A stretch of DNA of 64,000 nt from Apodemus sylvaticus. Taxonomy: Eukaryota; Chordata; Mammalia; Rodentia; Muridae. The stretch's first letter is position 1, and each line of letters starts with the position of its first letter. The position numbers and the translations under genes were made by a program. Under the pieces are notes generated by a model, which was not told the origin of the DNA, made no database searches, and saw only the letters and a list, made by a program, of their open reading frames with translations. Of the stretch, positions 34,180 through 44,979 are shown piece after piece. The stretch is from NCBI RefSeq assembly GCF_947179515.1, contig NC_067481.1, forward strand, positions 39,409,704-39,473,703. The letters run 5' to 3'.

Positions 34180-34772
34180 CTTTTATTAGTTCTTAATCAG
34201 ATCTTGGCGCCCTATCTTTAAAGAGAAATCTACTTCTGATAAATAACCTATATATACAGTAAGAAAGCTAGCAAACAAAACCTGAGTATATGTGGATCTC
34301 CTGAGCCAATGTGACTATTAGCTTAATACAAACAAAGGATGATGACAATCGAAAATAATCCAAGGGAAATGTAGCTTAAATCAATGAGTGAAGTGGCCAT
34401 AATCTCTTAAATAGAGAGTCAGTACAAACTGAGAAGAACTGATTCTTAGGAATCTAAGCCAAAGATAGAGGAAGCTTCTTTTATGCTATAGATTATTCAA
34501 AAACAAAACACAAAAATGAAAAAAAAAAAAAAAAAACCCTTGAGCTCTTTAATCAGAGAGACTAGGCCTAAAATCCTGAGCCAGTAACTAGCTTTGTCGC
34601 TAATAAGACTGTGAACAAGTGACTCCTTTTCTGTGTCTCTGCTTCCTTGACTGTACAATGGACTATAGGGTGGTGTTTGGATGAAACAGTCAGCATGTAA
34701 AGCCCCTAGTGCAGAGCTTGGACACAGGAGGCACACAGAAAACAGCGCTTGCTCTCTTCTCCTCAGGCCCCC
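34180..34772. other. Unique sequence
   Basis: No gene or repeat recognised before the L1, apart from an A18-type run at 34518. Confidence 0.5.
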
Positions 34773-34786
34773 TTTACCCATTTTCT
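34773..34786. repeat. L1 target-site duplication, left copy
   Basis: TTTACCCATTTTCT, repeated exactly at 35345-35358 on the far side of the L1. Confidence 0.9.
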
Positions 34787-35344
34787 TTTTTTCTTTTTTT
34801 TTTATTCGATATATTTTTATTTACATTTCAAATGATTTCCCCTTTTCTAGACCCCCACTCCCCGAAAGTCCCATCAGCCCCTTTCCTTCCCCCTGTTTTC
34901 CCACCCAACCCTTCCTACTTCCCTGTTCTGGTTTTGCCCTATACTGCTTCACTGAGTTTTTCCAGAACAAGGGACCACTCCTTCGTTCTTCTTGTACCTC
35001 ATTTGATGTGTGGATTATGTTTTGGGTATTCCAGTTTTCTAGGCTAACATCCACTTATTAGTGAGTGCATACCATGATTCATCTTTTGAGTCTGGGTTAC
35101 CTCACTTAGTATGATGTTCTCCAGCTCCATCCATTTGCCTAAGAATTTCATGAATTCATTGTTTCTAATGGCTGAATAGTACTCCATTGTGTATATATAC
35201 CACATTTTTTGCATCCATTCTTCTGTTGAGGGATACCTGGGTTCTTTCCAGCTTCTGGCTATTATAAATAGGGCTGCTATGAACATAGTGGAACATATAT
35301 CCTTATTACATGCTGGGGAATCTTCTGGGTATATGCCCAGGAGT
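34787..35344 (-). mobile_element. 5'-truncated LINE-1 (3' end of ORF2 plus 3' UTR)
   Basis: Read on the minus strand, 35286-35044 encodes the C-terminus of L1 ORF2 (YTMEYYSAIRNNEFMKFLGKW, interrupted near its end). A purine-rich L1Md-type 3' UTR and a poly(A) tail (T-run at 34787-34802 on plus) follow. Identical 14-base target-site duplications, TTTACCCATTTTCT, flank it at 34773-34786 and 35345-35358. It is a dead, recent insertion. Confidence 0.92.
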
Positions 35345-35358
35345 TTTACCCATTTTCT
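35345..35358. repeat. L1 target-site duplication, right copy
   Basis: Exact copy of the left duplication next to the truncated 5' end of the L1. Confidence 0.9.
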
Positions 35359-35611
35359 ATGAGCACTTAGAACACCTTGCTCTATGGCTACCCTATGGAT
35401 TCAGGAGTTCTATGTTATTAAAATCTGTGGTATTAATTCAGAATAGTAGAGCATATGTAAAAACCAAGCAGCATTATGAATCCCTCACCCTTGCTTGGAA
35501 AGAAGGAGCAAATGTCCATGATCTAAGGTTTGGGGACCGACCAAAGGGATCCTCAGGTTCTTTTCATGTCCTACTGAAACAGTTCTTTGACCCCTCTGTC
35601 AAGAGTATGTG

Positions 35612-35773
35612 ACAGGGAGCTGAGGAGATGGCTCTGTAGTTTGAAGTACTTGTTGCTCTTGCAGAGGACACAGTTTAATTCCTAATACCGAATGCTGGTT
35701 CACCACTATCTATGACTGCAGTTCCAGGGCCTCTGACACTCTCTTGATCTCTGAGGGCACCAAGCATACAAGT

Positions 35774-35813
<40 letters not shown>

Positions 35814-35900
35814 CGTGTACATAAATGTATATATGTATATCTATGTGTGTATATATATATGCAGGCAAAACACTTGTACATAAAATTAATAATTTAAAAA
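35612..35900 (+). mobile_element. B3 SINE with inner (GT)n
   Basis: GGGAGCTGAGGAGATGGCTC start, (GT)19 at 35773-35811, then TGCAGGCAAAACACTTGTAC. Confidence 0.8.
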
Positions 35901-36184
35901 GAACACAGAACAAGTATATGCTGTAAACAGAATTATCATTAAAACAACTTCTTAGAAACATAATTTACTATACAGTCAATCTGAACATAACTTACATACC
36001 CTCCAGCCTAGCTCCAGCTTCTGTATTTATACCCTGGGAAACCTTCAAGTATGTTCTGGGAGTATTGCAGCAATCGAGTATTTAAATCGTGCTACATCCA
36101 TACACTGGAAAGTTATAAAGCAGTAAGTGCAAACAAAAACATTACTACATGAAACATTTTGAATAAACTTCAAAATTAGTACTG

Positions 36185-36365
36185 TGAGAGAGAGAGAGAG
36201 AGAGAGAGAGAGCCTGGTGTGGTGGTCCATGCCTTTAATTCCAGCACCCAGCACTCAGGAGGTAGAAGCAAGTAGATCTCCGTGAATTCAAGGCCAGCCT
36301 GTTCTAAATAATGAGTTCTAGGACAGTCAGGGCTATGTAGAGAGACACCTGACTTAAAATAACAA
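36185..36365 (+). mobile_element. B1 SINE preceded by (GA)n
   Basis: (GA)14 at 36185-36212, then GCCTGGTGTGGTGGTCCATGC. Confidence 0.93.
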
Positions 36366-36440
36366 CTTTTCTTAAAAAAAAAAAAAAGACTTAAATAAAT
36401 AAACAAAGAATTCTTAAGTTTCTAATTTAAAAGATAGGCT

Positions 36441-36568
36441 AGGCCAGGAGTGGTGATATGACCTTAATTCCAGAATACAAGGCAGGCAGACTTCTGTGAG
36501 TCTGGTCTGGAAGTCTGGTCTATATATGGAATTGCAAGACAGTAGGGACTACATAGTGAGACCCACTC
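36441..36568 (+). mobile_element. B1 SINE, diverged
   Basis: GGCCAGGAGTGGTGATATGAC to AGTGAGACCCACTC. Its tail became the next tract. Confidence 0.8.
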
Positions 36569-36643
<75 letters not shown>

Positions 36644-36740
36644 GAAGGAAGGAAGGAAGGAAGGAAGGAAGAAAAAAAGAAAGAAAAGAAAAGAAAAGAA
36701 GGAAAGAGAGAAAGGAAGGAAGAAAGGAAGGAAAAAGATA
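36569..36740. repeat. (GAAA)n(GGAA)n polypurine tract
   Basis: About 18 GAAA units, six GGAA units, then irregular purines; it has grown from the B1 A-tail. Confidence 0.96.
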
Positions 36741-36841
36741 AATAGGCTAAATCTGAATGAGTGAGAACCAAGTATTATGATTTAAATGTATGAAGGTTGC
36801 CAGGATGAAGTGAAGCCCACTGCTTTTTATTCAACCTAAAT

Positions 36842-37021
36842 TTTTTTGTTTTTGTTTTTGTTTTTGTTTGTTTTTTTAGAGACAGGGTTTCCCTGTGTAG
36901 CCCTGGCTGTCCTGAAACTCACTTTGTAGACCAGGCTGGCCTCGAACTCGGAAATCCACCTGCCTCTGTCTCCCAAGCACTGGGATTAAAGGTGTATGCC
37001 ACCACCGCTGCCGCCCGGCTA
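36842..37021 (-). mobile_element. B1 SINE
   Basis: (TTTTTG)n then AGAGACAGGGTTTCCCTGTG to CCGCTGCCGCCCGGCT. Confidence 0.96.
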
Positions 37022-37091
37022 AAATTTTTAATAAGAAATTATTTTTAAAACAGGCAGAACTCATCTGGGGTGATAAGAATCAGATAATAGT

Positions 37092-37330
37092 TATTCCTAA
37101 ACTGGGCATGGTAGCTTATGTCTAAAATCCTCCAGGAGTCCAAGGTAAGACCAGGAGACCAAGGTAAGGCTATCACAAGTTTTAGTTTGACCCTGTCTCA
37201 AAAAAACAAATAAGTCATTAAAAAGATTGGTGAGACAGCTCAGCGGGTTAAGGTACTTACTGCCAAGTTGGCAACTTCAGTTCAGTTCCCAGAATCCACA
37301 TGGTAGAAGGACTTAAGCAGTGAAGGCACA
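37092..37330 (+). mobile_element. ID/B1-like piece then B3-like start
   Basis: GGGCATGGTAGCTTATGTC to 37210; GTGAGACAGCTCAGCGGG at 37228-37320. Confidence 0.55.
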
Positions 37331-37601
37331 AAGACATTAAGGAACTTGCTTGCAATAATTCAAGTAATTACTGGACCTCAACTAGAACCTTTAAAGGCCT
37401 CCTGGTTTCTGGTTCCTCTTCCAGACCCACTCTCTGACTATTTATTCCTTCTTTCCAACTCTCTTCCAGAGGTCACAACTGGTCACATCATCTCTACCAC
37501 TAGATATTTGGGCTTCATTATAGTTCTGTGTCTCTGCTCCACAGTGTGGCATGCTCCAACATTCAAATTGACTTCAGGGCATCCAGGAGTAGATTTAATC
37601 C

Positions 37602-37606
<5 letters not shown>

Positions 37607-37669
<63 letters not shown>
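37607..37669. repeat. (CA)n microsatellite
   Basis: About 30 CA units with one T interruption. Confidence 0.97.
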
Positions 37670-37670
<1 letters not shown>

Positions 37671-39459
37671 GAAAAGAAGACTGGTCCAAGAGTGTATAAA
37701 AGAAAACTGCAATTTCATCTTTGACCATGTATTAGATCACTTTTGGGGGAAAAAATGAGATTTTCCACCACCTCTGACACAGAAGACTCCAGATCCATTC
37801 CTTCCTTTGCTGCAAGGTGGCAGCACCATCACATGGCAGCTACAGAAAACTTTAAACAGCAGAGAATGTGTCAACACCATAGGGAGTAGAGAATCGCGTG
37901 ATCAGGGTAAGGGAACAGTCAACAAAGATCATGAAAGCCCTGGAAAGCAACAGAGCCCTTTAATCTACTCTCCTGTCCTGAGAGAACCAAGCAACTGTGG
38001 TGGAGGAAGCTGGCAGGCCCAGAGATGTGCTGCTGGGCTGGACCCCCAGCACTTCCTTTATTCTTTCCCTATTTTAGCCAACAAGTCGTCCTTCAGAGAT
38101 CTGCCTTTCATTAATGTTTCCCCACCAAGACTTTGATGCTTAGTTTGGCCAGATTTCAAGCTGTATTGATGTATCAGGACACAGGGTGCTATTTAAAGTG
38201 TGATCCGATTACAGTATCACAAAGCCCCCTTATGGAAGTCCTTTGAACCAGCCCTTTATGAGATTATTGATCACATAAAGCAAGAATTTCAGCCTCTGGA
38301 ACTTTCTCATACACAGCTAAGTCCATGTTGGCTTCGACGAAGCATATTACAGTTGACAGGAATGCTGAGGAGACTCTGGACACTGACCAACATCTAATTA
38401 GATCTTTTCTTTTTATGATCTCACCTAGCTATGCCATCAAGAAGTCTTTAGAGTCAAGCATAGAAGTACAGATTTGCAATCTCCAAGCTTATGAGGCAGA
38501 AGCAAGATCAGGAGTGAAGGCCAGCCTGGAATATAGAATGAATTCCAAAAAATTCTGGACTATATAAAAAGATCACTTTTTTTTTAAGAAAAAAGGCTTT
38601 AAAGCATAATACTAATTATATAGTCTTTGCTAAGAGATACAATGGGGGGGGGGGAATTCAATAACAACTACTTCCAACTGTAGACAGTATTCCTCGTGCA
38701 CCAAATCTAGCTTCCTCTTGACCCAAGAGTCATAAGGAAGTTGTTTTATCTATACTCCTTCCATTTATTCATGAGTGTGGTAATATACACTATTCCATAG
38801 ATATCCCTATGTTCATGTGAACTTATGGTCATAACTATAAATGAATCTGAGACATCTTTTGGTTGAATCTCAGTTTATACAAGGGAAAAATTGAGATCCT
38901 AAGCAGCCAAGTCATTTCCCCATGGTGACAAAATAGACTTGAACCACAACTCAGCTGTACTGATTCTTAGAGTCCGGTGTTCTCATTGGTGTAAGGCACT
39001 GACTCATTCTGTCCTGGTATTTCATCTCTCCTAGAACTCGTACCTGTTAATAGGCATCTCTTCATTTCTTAATGATGGTGTATATACTTCTGTGCCCCCA
39101 TCAGAGAGCACACCTGTGAGTACGTGTCTATCTGCAAGTATGTATAAAGCATATCTTTAGGTGTTGATAACCTTTCTGTTAAGGAAACCTCTGGATAATG
39201 ATAGTTCTCGTTGTTGGCATCATCAGTGAAGTCGGGGCAGGCTTCCAAAGTCAATCATTAATAAGCAGGTTTGGTTCTTTCTCCAATCAGCTGTATTCTT
39301 GGGTCTTCAGGAAACAAGGCAAAGTGGTCAGGGTAGAACCAGATAGTGAGAGTGAAACTTGGTTCCAGGACAGTAAAAGCAACAAGAGGCAAGGCTGTAA
39401 GGGGCTATGACAGAGTAACAGTGGGCTGTGGGCAGAAGTGCTCATGAGCTTAGGTTGGC
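37670..39459. other. 5' flank of C17orf78
   Basis: 1.8 kb with almost no SINE and no CpG island, so a CpG-poor promoter is expected here. A TATAAAG lies near 39143, about 315 bases above the ATG; its use is unknown. The frame at 38200-38397 is not recognised. Confidence 0.5.
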
Positions 39460-39517
39460 ATGGATACCATCTTAGTCTTCATCCTAATGATTGCATCCTA
39501 TGATTCCAACAAGAACG
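39460..39517 (+). CDS. C17orf78: C17orf78 exon 1: start codon and signal peptide
   Basis: The ATG at 39460 has G at +4 (GGCATGG). Nineteen codons (MDTILVFILMIASYDSNKN) form a short basic-free start, a hydrophobic core and a polar exit, as in a signal peptide, and match the human N-terminus closely. The exon ends in phase 1 with donor G|GTAAGT. The 5' untranslated part is not defined. Confidence 0.9.
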
Positions 39518-40127
39518 GTAAGTACGTGTCTAGCCTGTTTATTCTGGGACATCCAAAAGGAAGCCTAGAAAGCATTTGGAGTCTCTTCTATCAGATAGGG
39601 ACATAGCCAATATCCAACAAGTTGTTCTTTGCCAAAGTTACCCCATATCTCCTGACAGTTAGCCCAGGGAGACATCTATGTGTTTTACGAGACATCTTGA
39701 GGGAATGTAGTGCCTTCTGTTCCTTTTGCTTACTTGGATTACCATAAAAGCATGGTCAGACAGCTTTCATTGTGAGATAGTACCACAGTTTTGTAATTAG
39801 CCTCACCTAGAGCTCTCAAATTCATGACCTTCATTTTTAAGGTGGAACACTCAAATAGTTTAAATGGAGAGTTAATGGAGGAGTTCTGGAGGAGTGGTGA
39901 AACGGGGGTTGGGGGTGGGGTGAGGAGTAGAATGGGACTGTTAGATACTCTGGTAATCGTTGACTGACTTGGGGATTTCTGTTTGTTTTGTGCAGAGGCT
40001 TGAAAGACAGGCTCAGGATGCTAGGCAAGTGCCCCTGTCCTGGTAGTAAATGCTTATTTAAAATATGTTTTTTTTTTCAGAGTTTCCTAAACATTTCTTC
40101 TCTAAAATTAGCTAGCGGGAATTTAAG

Positions 40128-40184
40128 GCAAAATAATATAATGTATAGCAAATGTATAGCAAAAATAATATAATGTATAGCAAT
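40128..40184. repeat. Short direct repeat of an AATAATATAATGTATAGCAA unit
   Basis: Two copies of AATAATATAATGTATAGCAA, separated by a partial copy (ATGTATAGCAAA). Confidence 0.8.
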
Positions 40185-40222
40185 GGCACACTTATGCACA
40201 TTAAGAAAATACACTTAATTCC

Positions 40223-40246
40223 AGTGGATGTCGTAGGACATCCACT
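40223..40246. repeat. Perfect hairpin, 10-bp stem and 4-base loop
   Basis: AGTGGATGTC, loop GTAG, GACATCCACT. It lies in C17orf78 intron 1. Confidence 0.9.
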
Positions 40247-40335
40247 TAATTATTTTATTAAGAGATAGAGGCAGGGGGATTGCAATCAGAACAAAGCCAG
40301 CACCCCCCCTTTTTTAGCAGCAGCTAAAGCTGAAT

Positions 40336-40542
40336 GTGGTAGCCAGGTGGTGGTGGCACACGCCTGTAATCCCAGCACACAATCCCAGGAGGCAGAGGCA
40401 GGCAGATTTCTGAGTTCGAGGTCAGCCTGATCTACAGAGTGAGTTCCAGGACGGCCAGGGCTATACAGAGAAACCCTGTCTTGACAAAACCAAATCCAAA
40501 AAACAAAAAACAAAAAACAAAACAACAACAACAAAAACCTGA
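40336..40542 (+). mobile_element. B1 SINE
   Basis: GCCAGGTGGTGGTGGCACACG with a duplicated CACAATCCCAG, then a (CAAAAAA)n tail. Confidence 0.95.
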
Positions 40543-40555
40543 ATGTGGTAGAAAA

Positions 40556-40780
40556 TGTTTTTTATTAGATTTATTCATTTTATGTGTGAATGTTTGGCCT
40601 GCACGTAGGTCTGTGCACCACACAGGTACCTGATGCCATTTTTCAGTGGGAAAGAGCAGCAGATTCCCTGGAAATGGAGTCAAGAATAGTTGTGAACCAT
40701 CATGTGGGAGCTGGGACTCAAACTCTAGTCCTCTGCAGGACAGGAGCAGCCAGTGCCCTTGACCACTCAGCAGGATCAGA
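40556..40780 (-). mobile_element. B3 SINE
   Basis: GAATGTTTGGCCTGCACGTAG to CCCTTGACCACTCAGC. Confidence 0.85.
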
Positions 40781-40782
40781 GG

Positions 40783-40940
40783 ATGCTTCTAATCTCAGCA
40801 CTTGGAAGACAGAGGCAGGTAGTGTTCTGAATTTAAGGCCAACCTAGTCCACATAGCTAGTTCCAGGCCATCCAGATCTATAATAGTGAAACCCTATCTC
40901 AAAAAAAGAAAATTAAAATAACAAACAAACAAACAAAACA
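40783..40940 (+). mobile_element. B1 SINE, diverged
   Basis: CTTCTAATCTCAGCACTTGG to ACCCTATCTCAAAAAAAG and an (AAAC)n tail. Confidence 0.85.
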
Positions 40941-41097
40941 GAGAAAGAAAATTCCCACGCCTCTTGAGTCATGTACCACAAAAGCAAAAATAACTGTGGT
41001 CAGTAGCTCTGTGGAAGTCTAGAGAGCCACATCCAAGGACGTAGGACATAATAAACCTTCAAGGTTCTCTCCTTGTAACACAGAAGGCAGAAGACAG

Positions 41098-41238
41098 GCA
41101 GTGGAGGGACACACTTTAACCCCAGCATCTGGTAGACAGAAGGGCAGATCTGAGTTCAAGGCTAGCCTGGTCTACAGTACTTTTCAGGGTGGCCAGAACT
41201 ACACAGAGAAACCCTGTCTTGAAAAGCAGATAAAACAA
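41098..41238 (+). mobile_element. B1 SINE
   Basis: GCAGTGGAGGGACACACTTT to AAACCCTGTCTTGAAAAG. Confidence 0.9.
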
Positions 41239-41516
41239 ACTTTTTAAAACAAATGGATGGATTAGTCTCTCATTAACTTAGTAGTCACATCTCTTTCATT
41301 TTTTTTCTCTCAAAAAGAATATATTGGTACTCAGTTTTATTTACAATGGGGAGTTCCTACTTGATGCATTTGGCCATGTATTTTAAAGTCCCTTTCAGGG
41401 AGTACTTGGTCTCCCCAGTTCTAGGTTTTATAAGCAGAAACTCTTTTGTCTCTTCTCCTGTCTTAGAACTCTAAAGAGAAAGGATCAGTAAATCCTGACC
41501 CATTTTTCCTTCCTAG

Positions 41517-41603
41517 GCCTCAGAAAGAGCAGCTGCCAAGTGGAACAGCTGCCCAGCTTCTTCCCAGAGGATGTGAGGAGCAGCAAGGACTTGGTAATAC
41601 GAG
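41517..41603 (+). CDS. C17orf78: C17orf78 exon 2
   Basis: The acceptor is TTCCTTCCTAG and the donor is CGAG|GTAGGG. The 87 nt run phase 1 to phase 1 and encode residues 20-48, including SSCQVEQLPSFFPEDVRS, which is close to the human protein. It holds ectodomain Cys26. Confidence 0.92.
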
Positions 41604-41672
41604 GTAGGGAATGGAGAGCTTTCTGGAAAACTACTTTACCATCCCAGGAGTTTGTTTTTAACCTTTAAAAGA

Positions 41673-41849
41673 TGCCTAGACAGTGGTGACACATGCCTTT
41701 AATCCCAGCACTCTGGGAGGCAGAGGCAGGCGGATTTCTGAGTTTGAGGCCAGCCTGGTCTACAGAGTGAGTTCCAGGACAGCCAGGGCTACACAGAGAA
41801 ACCCTGTCTTGAAAAAAACCAAATCCAAAAAAAAAAATAATAATAATAA
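41673..41849 (+). mobile_element. B1 SINE, young
   Basis: CACTCTGGGAGGCAGAGGCAG and ATTTCTGAGTTTGAGGCC are mouse B1 diagnostics. A/TAA-rich tail. Confidence 0.97.
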
Positions 41850-41898
41850 GATGCCTTATCTCTGTACTTCTTAGTCCAGATCTCAAATATGCGTTTCA

Positions 41899-42082
41899 AA
41901 AAAGATTTATTTGTGTTATGTAACTGAGTCTCTATCTGCATGTACACCTGCATGACAGAAGAGGGCATCAGATCCTAGGCTAGATGGTTGTGAGCCACCG
42001 TGTTGTTGCTGGGAATTGAACTCAGGACCTCTGAAAGAGCAGACAGTGCTCTTAACGTCTGAGTCATCTTTCCAGCCCCCCT
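41899..42082 (-). mobile_element. B2/B3 SINE
   Basis: AAGATTTATTTGTGTTATG to GAGTCATCTTTCCAGCCCC. Confidence 0.92.
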
Positions 42083-42443
42083 CTAATATGCTATTTTAAA
42101 GATACATATCTCCTCAGGAGGTTGTCTGGAAATGACTTTCTATAGTAACCTGACACCTAATGCATGCCTATATAAATCAGACAGGGAAGAAGAGACAAAA
42201 GGAAATGCACTCAGCCCTGTCTGCATTTCTCTGTGCTGGACTCTCTGTAGCCACTTTATCTCCATGAGACTCCTTGCAGGAGGAAAAGCAGGACCTGCAC
42301 AGTTAGTGACATAAATCCAGATGGAGGAGAAAGTGAACCAAAGGAGGTCAAAGTGCACCCGTGGAGTTTAACAGGAGTCAGGAATAAAAGTGGGTTATCT
42401 GGGCCCTGTGCAGACTGAGAACCAGCTCTGTTTTTCTGTTTAG

Positions 42444-42692
42444 TTCCTCTAGAAACTCACACAGATATCGAAGGGAGCCCATTCATCCGAAATCAGACTA
42501 TAACTACACTGCAGTGCCTTGGCTCTGGGAGGAGAGTGACAGCCCACCTTGTATATTCAGAGAGAATGCCAAAGGTCAAGTACATTCTGAAGAACCCGCT
42601 GGCCATTACTGATCTTCCTAGAAACAGCACTGCTTCCCCCAGCTGTGACCTCAGGCCCACCTCCCAGTTTCAGAATGGATCCCTTCTAACAG
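42444..42692 (+). CDS. C17orf78: C17orf78 exon 3
   Basis: The acceptor is TTTTTCTGTTTAG and the donor is CAG|GTAAAG. The 249 nt (phase 1 to 1) encode residues 49-131. The blocks TLQCLGS, PKVKYILKN and NSTASPSCDL match human. Three potential N-glycosylation sites (N65, N109, N126) and Cys73 and Cys116 suggest a folded, secreted-side domain. I see no named domain. Confidence 0.93.
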
Positions 42693-42899
42693 GTAAAGTG
42701 AGATCAGAAAGCCGATAGAGGTAGGGCGGCACTAACATTCAGCTGACATCCTTAGTGGCCTGTGTCTATTTAGTAGCAGCCAAAGCCACAATGAAATGTC
42801 CTGTTCTCCCCTTGGGGGGAAATTGGTGTCCTCTTGAGAACCAGTCTTCTAATTCTTTTAACAAGAATTTGAAATTATACTTACATGTTTATCTATTTA

Positions 42900-42901
<2 letters not shown>

Positions 42902-42935
<34 letters not shown>

Positions 42936-43075
42936 ACATGTGTGTGCACATGTGTGTGCACATGTGTTGGGGTTAGAGGATGGCTGAGGACAACTTTGGG
43001 AGTCAGACCTAACTTTGGTCTTCAGGCTTGGTGGCAAGTGCCTTTATCCACTGATCCAACTCACTGGCTCCCGGC
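42902..43075 (-). mobile_element. SINE-like (B3-type) piece with (GT)n and (GTGTGCACAT)n
   Basis: (GT)17, then three GTGCACATGTGT units to 42968, then TTGGTCTTCAGGCTTGGTGGC and a CACTGATCCAACTCACTGGC end. Confidence 0.5.
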
Positions 43076-43156
43076 CCCATATTTCTAATTTCTAAGACCC
43101 CTTTTAACCTTAGTTTCCTGTGATATTCATAAGGTCTATCTTTTATATATATAAAA

Positions 43157-43446
43157 GTTCTTACTATATATTTCTGGCTGACCTATAACTGCTAATATAG
43201 ACCAGGCTAGCCTCAAATTTACAGAGTCTATTTGCTTCTGCCTCCTGAATGCTAGAATTAAAAGTGAATGCCACCACACTGGTGCGTGGGTCTTCTTTTA
43301 ACAATATATTGTGGGCCACATAAGGGGTATACACCCTAAATTCCAGCACTCAGGAGACAGAGGCAGGCTGATCTCTGTGAGTCTGGGGCCAGCCATGTCT
43401 ACATAGTGAGTTCCAGGACAGCCAGAGCTGTCAAGAAAAAAAAAAT
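43157..43446. mobile_element. Two facing diverged B1 copies (minus, then plus)
   Basis: 43157-43283 is reverse (ACCAGGCTAGCCTCAAATTT); 43312-43446 is forward (TTCCAGCACTCAGGAGACAG). Confidence 0.8.
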
Positions 43447-43456
43447 TTTAAAAACA

Positions 43457-44200
43457 AACAATATTTTGTAAATTTTGTTTATTTTTAGTGCACACAGTGA
43501 AATTTACAAACAGAACATATTTATAGTGAAAGACAATCAATCCTTCTTCCTATTCTTGTCTCTCAGCCCTCCAGTCCTCCCCCTTGAGATAGAAGGAACT
43601 ACTATTACTGTATTTTCTTCCAAAGAGAGCACATATAAGTGTGTATAGATTTTCTCCCCCACCCCCAACACCCCTCTTTGGAGTCAAAATCTCATATAAC
43701 TCAGGATGTCCTCTAAGTTGCTATGCACCAGGGCTAGCCTTGACCTTCCAAAACTCCTGCATCTACCTCCAATGTGCTAGAATGGAAGGCACGAGACACT
43801 ACCACAGCTCCTCTACAAGTGTGAAGAGCACAGGCAGAGCCACATTGTAAACCCTGCTTGGCACCTTGCTTTTCTCACACGCATGGGTTTGTTCCATGCC
43901 CATATCCACTAATGTGACTCATGTGTAGTTGGGTTGTAGATATTGAATCCAAAGCCTCGAACACGCTAAACACAAATTCAATTTCTGAGCGTATTATGTC
44001 AACCGCCCTGCCTCATTCCTCTACTACAGTGCAGTTTATTCCCCTAGTTCACCACTGATGGGAATTTTGGTTCTTTCTATTCTCTTACTGATACAATGAC
44101 CTCCTATGCACCTGCTATTTATTGAGAAAGTGAATTCCAAGAAGCAGAGCTGCAGTGTGAATGGCTCATTCAGCCCCACAGCCGTGGCCCCACTTTACAC
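43457..44200 (-). mobile_element. Possible old L1 3' fragment with an inner ID-like piece
   Basis: Phrases such as GTTCCATGCCCATATCCAC, ACTGATGGGAATTTTGGTTC and the AAGCAGAGCTGC region echo the 3' UTR of old mammalian L1. An ID-like reverse piece lies at about 43928-44005. Divergence is high. Confidence 0.35.
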
Positions 44201-44456
44201 TCCTACTTACACCTCATGAAACCGCGCGTTCCCCAACCCAGTGGTTCTCAATCTCAGTGTCTGCCGTCTGCCATCCTCCTCCTCTTTTATGCATTCTTTC
44301 TATCAAGTAGTTTCTGACCAGTAGATTAGCATAGAAAGTTCTCCCCTAGACTCTGTTGCTGTACTGTAGGGAAAACGACACTCAACACTTAGAGAACCCA
44401 GGGCAAGGGGAGTAGAAGGATCACAAGCAGGATGAGAGAGAAATAAGCATAGACTA

Positions 44457-44637
44457 GAGGACTGGAGAGATGGCTCAGAGGTGTAGAGCACTGACTGCTC
44501 TTCCAGAGGTCCCAAGTTCAATTCCCAGCAACCTCATGGTGGCTCACGACCATCTGTAATGGGATCTGATGCCCTCTTCTGGTGTGTCTAAAAACAGCAA
44601 CAGTGTACTCACATGCAATAAATAAATAATCTAAAGA
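44457..44637 (+). mobile_element. B2 SINE
   Basis: GGACTGGAGAGATGGCTCAG to AATAAATAAATAATCTAAAG. Confidence 0.96.
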
Positions 44638-44866
44638 GAATATGGAAAGAACTATTAAACAAAAACAAAAAGAAAAAGAAAAACAAGGAGAGCAGCCATG
44701 TGTGGTGTGCACACCTTAAAAAAACAAAAACAAACCTAGACTAGAGATTGAGAAACAAGTGGCAGTCATTTCCTCAGGATATGGCTCAAGAGCTGTAAAT
44801 TGTTTATCCTTACATGACCTGGGTGTTTCATTCACTTTATTATCCTTAAAAAAAATCTGCCACTAA

Positions 44867-44972
44867 AAGCCAGGCATGGTGGAGCACACCTGTAATCCCA
44901 TTATACAACATATCAGGTTTGAAGCCAGCTTTGGCTATACAAAATTGTTTCAAAAACAAAACAAAACAAAAA
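44867..44972 (+). mobile_element. ID/B1-like SINE
   Basis: AGCCAGGCATGGTGGAGCAC to an (AAAAC)n tail. Confidence 0.7.
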
Positions 44973-44979
44973 ACCAACT

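Noticed and set aside
35044..35286. Minus-strand ORF2-like frame as a gene
   Set aside because: It is only the C-terminal remnant of a truncated L1, with no catalytic domains.
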